Virus record (IMG/VR): IMGVR_UViG_3300037801_000199
Location: 1-23,718 of that record
From: a virus
Length of the DNA: 23,718 bases
Direction: 5' to 3' (one strand)
The position numbers and the translations under genes are program-made. Positions 22,277-23,718 of this stretch are shown piece after piece. Positions within the stretch are counted from its first letter, which is position 1; the number at the start of each line of letters is the position of its first letter. The notes beneath the pieces are model-generated. The model was not told the DNA's origin. It ran no database searches and was given only the letters and a program-made list of their open reading frames with translations.

Positions 22277-23287
22277 TTACTTCTGTTGTCTGTCACGGAT
22301 CATAGCAAGAATATCATCTGCTCGTTTTGCCGAAGTACTTTCAACAGGTTGTGCTGGAGCCGGTTCAGTTTGAACTGGTTCAGCGGTTGGTGTTGGTGCT
22401 GGAGCAACAGTTTCAGTTGTAGTAGCAACAACAGGCTGTTCAACAGCCGGAGCGGGAGACGTTGTTGCTGTAGTTGTTGTTGTTCCTTGTGGAGCACTTA
22501 CACCAGCCGGACGATAATAAGCACCATATTTCTCAGTATCGTAAGGCTTACCATCAACTGACTCTTCAAACATTTGTTTGATTATATTGAGTTCAGCTTC
22601 TGAAGGTTTCTTAGGTAAGAAATCATTTAAAGTATACAAACCATGTTTGTCAATAGCCGACTGCTCTGCTTCACTTAATGGACTTTCTTTTCTAGCCCAT
22701 TTCGAAGTTGAATAATCAGCATATCCACCTTTAGTTGTTTTAGTTACACGGAAGTCTAATCCAGCTGTAGAATCAGTTGGTAATTCTTCCATTTCAGGAT
22801 CCATTAAACTTGCTTTAATAATATTAAACAGTTGTGGTCCCATAATAAATCTACGAATTGGATTTTCTGGAGTTGAATCTTCAGTTAGAGGATTTTCTCT
22901 AACAAATCCTTGAAAAACGTATGAACGTTTTTTCCAGTATTTACGACCCATGTCTTCTAGTGAGCTGTCTTTAAACCAAGGTCTAACCTCAGATAAAATT
23001 GGACATGAACCTACTGGTTCCCACATTTCCATACAAGGTACTTGTACAGTTACAGGCTTACTATCAACTTGACCTTTAATACCTTGGAAAGGTAATCTAA
23101 TCATTTGACGTTCTGCCCAGAAAAATGTATTACTAGAGTCTCCGTCAGGGAGAAATCTTAGTGTAGTACTTTCGTTTTCTTGGATATTCCAGTGTGGGAA
23201 AATGGCGTTGTCGCCACCTGTGTTACTGCCTGATTGGCGTGTTTCTTGAGCTTGTAACCTAGCTCGTATTTCTGCTAATGATGCCAT
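22277..23287 (-). CDS. 32: gp32-like single-stranded DNA-binding protein
   Basis: The 336-residue protein matches T4 gp32 in plan. The basic N-terminal segment (MASLAEIRARLQAQETR) corresponds to the region for cooperative binding; the OB-fold core includes TTLRFLPDGDSSNTFFW, near-position cysteines in VPCMEMWEPVGSCPIL, and RKYWKKRSYVFQGFV, RRFIMGPQLFNII. A long Pro/Thr/Ala-rich linker (about residues 260-315) leads to the end KRADDILAMIRDRQQK. T4 gp32 coordinates zinc with a His and three Cys; here the second Cys of the SCPVC pair is replaced (SCPIL), so zinc binding may be lost. AGGAGG lies 6 bases before the ATG. It coats ssDNA in replication, recombination and repair. A hairpin and two promoters lie upstream. 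Confidence 0.94.
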   Translation of the reverse strand: MASLAEIRARLQAQETRQSGSNTGGDNAIFPHWNIQENESTTLRFLPDGDSSNTFFWAERQMIRLPFQGIKGQVDSKPVTVQVPCMEMWEPVGSCPILSEVRPWFKDSSLEDMGRKYWKKRSYVFQGFVRENPLTEDSTPENPIRRFIMGPQLFNIIKASLMDPEMEELPTDSTAGLDFRVTKTTKGGYADYSTSKWARKESPLSEAEQSAIDKHGLYTLNDFLPKKPSEAELNIIKQMFEESVDGKPYDTEKYGAYYRPAGVSAPQGTTTTTATTSPAPAVEQPVVATTTETVAPAPTPTAEPVQTEPAPAQPVESTSAKRADDILAMIRDRQQK

Positions 23288-23328
23288 TATATGCCTCCTA
23301 TGTGCCTTTGTTTATTTGCCTTGATAAA

Positions 23329-23346
23329 ACATAATTCCAATTATGT
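23329..23346 (-). promoter_or_regulatory. Leader hairpin of gene 32 mRNA
   Basis: An 8-bp inverted repeat, ACATAATT-GG-AATTATGT, sits in the gene 32 leader about 40 bases before the start codon and just past the late-like promoter. T4 gene 32 is self-regulated at translation through leader structure; this hairpin is a candidate for a similar or stabilising role. The stretch between it and the ribosome binding site is A-rich and unstructured. Confidence 0.5.
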
Positions 23347-23357
23347 CTTAACATTTA

Positions 23358-23365
23358 TATTTATC
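23358..23365 (-). promoter_or_regulatory. Late-promoter-like box GATAAATA for gene 32
   Basis: The minus strand reads GATAAATA, one base from the T4 late consensus, 70 bases before the gene 32 ATG. Transcripts from it would start right at the leader hairpin. Confidence 0.55.
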
Positions 23366-23415
23366 AATAATCTTTATAATCATTAATAATATTGGCTCTA
23401 TCATTTAACTTTTAC

Positions 23416-23445
23416 ATTATATAACAGAACCGCTACTGAAGTCAA
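23416..23445 (-). promoter_or_regulatory. Sigma70-like promoter for gene 32
   Basis: On the minus strand TTGACT (23440-23445) and a consensus TATAAT (23416-23421) are separated by 18 bases. The -35 lies just past the end of the neighbouring methyltransferase-like gene. It would give early transcription of gene 32 with a leader of about 120 bases. Confidence 0.75.
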
Positions 23446-23451
23446 GTCTTT

Positions 23452-23718
23452 TTATAAACTTTTTCTCCATTCCGAGTATATACGATCGCTTTTAGCGTCC
23501 CATTTACACTCTAGTACTTCACAGCCGTATTTTTTAGCCCATTCGTAGTTAAGTTCGAATGTCCACGGAAAGAACTGTATTTCTTCTACACCTTTCCAAG
23601 GATGATCTCCAATACCTGGATTTTGGCGCCAATATAATATTCCGCCTGGCTTTACTAAACTAACTGCTTTTTCAACTTGTGGTTCAACATCTTCTGCTGT
23701 TCCAAAGTTCAAACTACC
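23452..23718 (-). CDS. Methyltransferase-like protein, N-terminus beyond window
   Basis: The frame is open to the right edge (GSLNFGTAEDVEPQVEKA...), so only the last 88 or so residues are here. AVSLVKPGGILYWRQNPG is the usual post-motif-IV helix plus LKPGG-type loop and strand of class I SAM-dependent methyltransferases, and the end (KYGCEVLECKWDAKSDRIYSEW) matches a final beta hairpin of that fold. The TTG at 23712 codes for an internal Leu and is not a start. It lies directly upstream of the gene 32 promoter, same strand. The substrate is unknown. Confidence 0.8.
   Translation of the reverse strand, partial: GSLNFGTAEDVEPQVEKAVSLVKPGGILYWRQNPGIGDHPWKGVEEIQFFPWTFELNYEWAKKYGCEVLECKWDAKSDRIYSEWRKSL

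Noticed and set aside
22286-22561. Open frames on the plus strand and in another minus frame across the gp32 linker (also 22300-22497)
   Set aside because: They are the mirror of the Pro/Thr/Ala-rich low-complexity region of gp32, giving Cys/Ser or Gln/Leu-rich products with no ribosome binding site.
23329-23346. Full T4-type pseudoknot in the gene 32 leader
   Set aside because: The hairpin loop has no clear complement downstream, so only a simple stem can be supported.
1-23718. tRNA genes, CRISPR arrays, insertion sequences and photosynthesis genes
   Set aside because: No cloverleaf-like stretch, regular spaced repeat, transposase or psbA/psbD-type protein was seen in any frame examined by eye.

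Overview
This window looks like part of the genome of a marine T4-like myophage (the cyanophage/pelagiphage side of the T4 superfamily). The main reason is a complete set of T4-type recombination genes on the minus strand: the UvsW helicase (397-1860), UvsX recombinase (21128-22213), UvsY mediator (20403-20882) and gp32 single-stranded DNA-binding protein (22277-23287). Tight gene packing, ATGA and TAATG overlaps, strongly AT-rich sequence, a FAD-dependent thymidylate synthase (ThyX), and a mix of sigma70-like and T4-late-like (NATAAATA) promoters fit this. The host is not determined. An AT-rich marine bacterium (Pelagibacter-like or a low-GC picocyanobacterium) is an inference, and no photosynthesis genes are present.

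Layout from left to right. 1-4228 (minus): a truncated conserved gene, UvsW, a 409-residue unknown protein coupled to UvsW, and an AAA ATPase with its own sigma70-like promoter and terminator. 4347-4931 (minus): an MTA/SAH-nucleosidase-like protein with a TTG start and its own sigma70-like promoter. 5047-8818 (plus): a four-gene cassette behind two late-promoter-like boxes, holding an Asp/Asn beta-hydroxylase-like 2OG oxygenase, a possible glycosyltransferase-like protein and two large diverged tandem paralogs. 8815-18481 (minus): a glycan/nucleotide island of 13 genes. It has an FkbM methyltransferase, several GT-A-like glycosyltransferases, cupin, ThyX, SGNH-like hydrolase, DeoD purine nucleoside phosphorylase, HAD phosphatase, sugar-phosphate nucleotidyltransferase, a nucleotidyltransferase-cupin fusion and a GT-B-like protein. 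18531-19424 (plus): a paralog of that GT-B-like protein, transcribed divergently from it. 19381-23287 (minus): methyltransferase, small protein, UvsY, acidic small protein, UvsX, terminator, gp32. The right edge cuts a further methyltransferase-like gene.

The recombination genes would act together in recombination-dependent replication: gp32 coats ssDNA, UvsY loads UvsX, and UvsW remodels branches. ThyX, DeoD and possibly the HAD enzyme serve nucleotide supply. The glycan island can plausibly make an activated sugar, transfer it through several glycosyltransferases and decorate it by methylation or deacylation; the target (virion protein, host envelope or DNA) cannot be told from sequence alone. 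The most unusual items are the nucleotidyltransferase-cupin fusion, the divergent GT-B paralogs sharing a 49-base palindromic gap, and the plus-strand oxygenase cassette with two tandem paralogs of unknown function.

There is no stretch above 300 bases without a gene. The largest gap (23288-23451) holds the gp32 promoter and leader. I saw no tRNA, rRNA, CRISPR array or insertion sequence.
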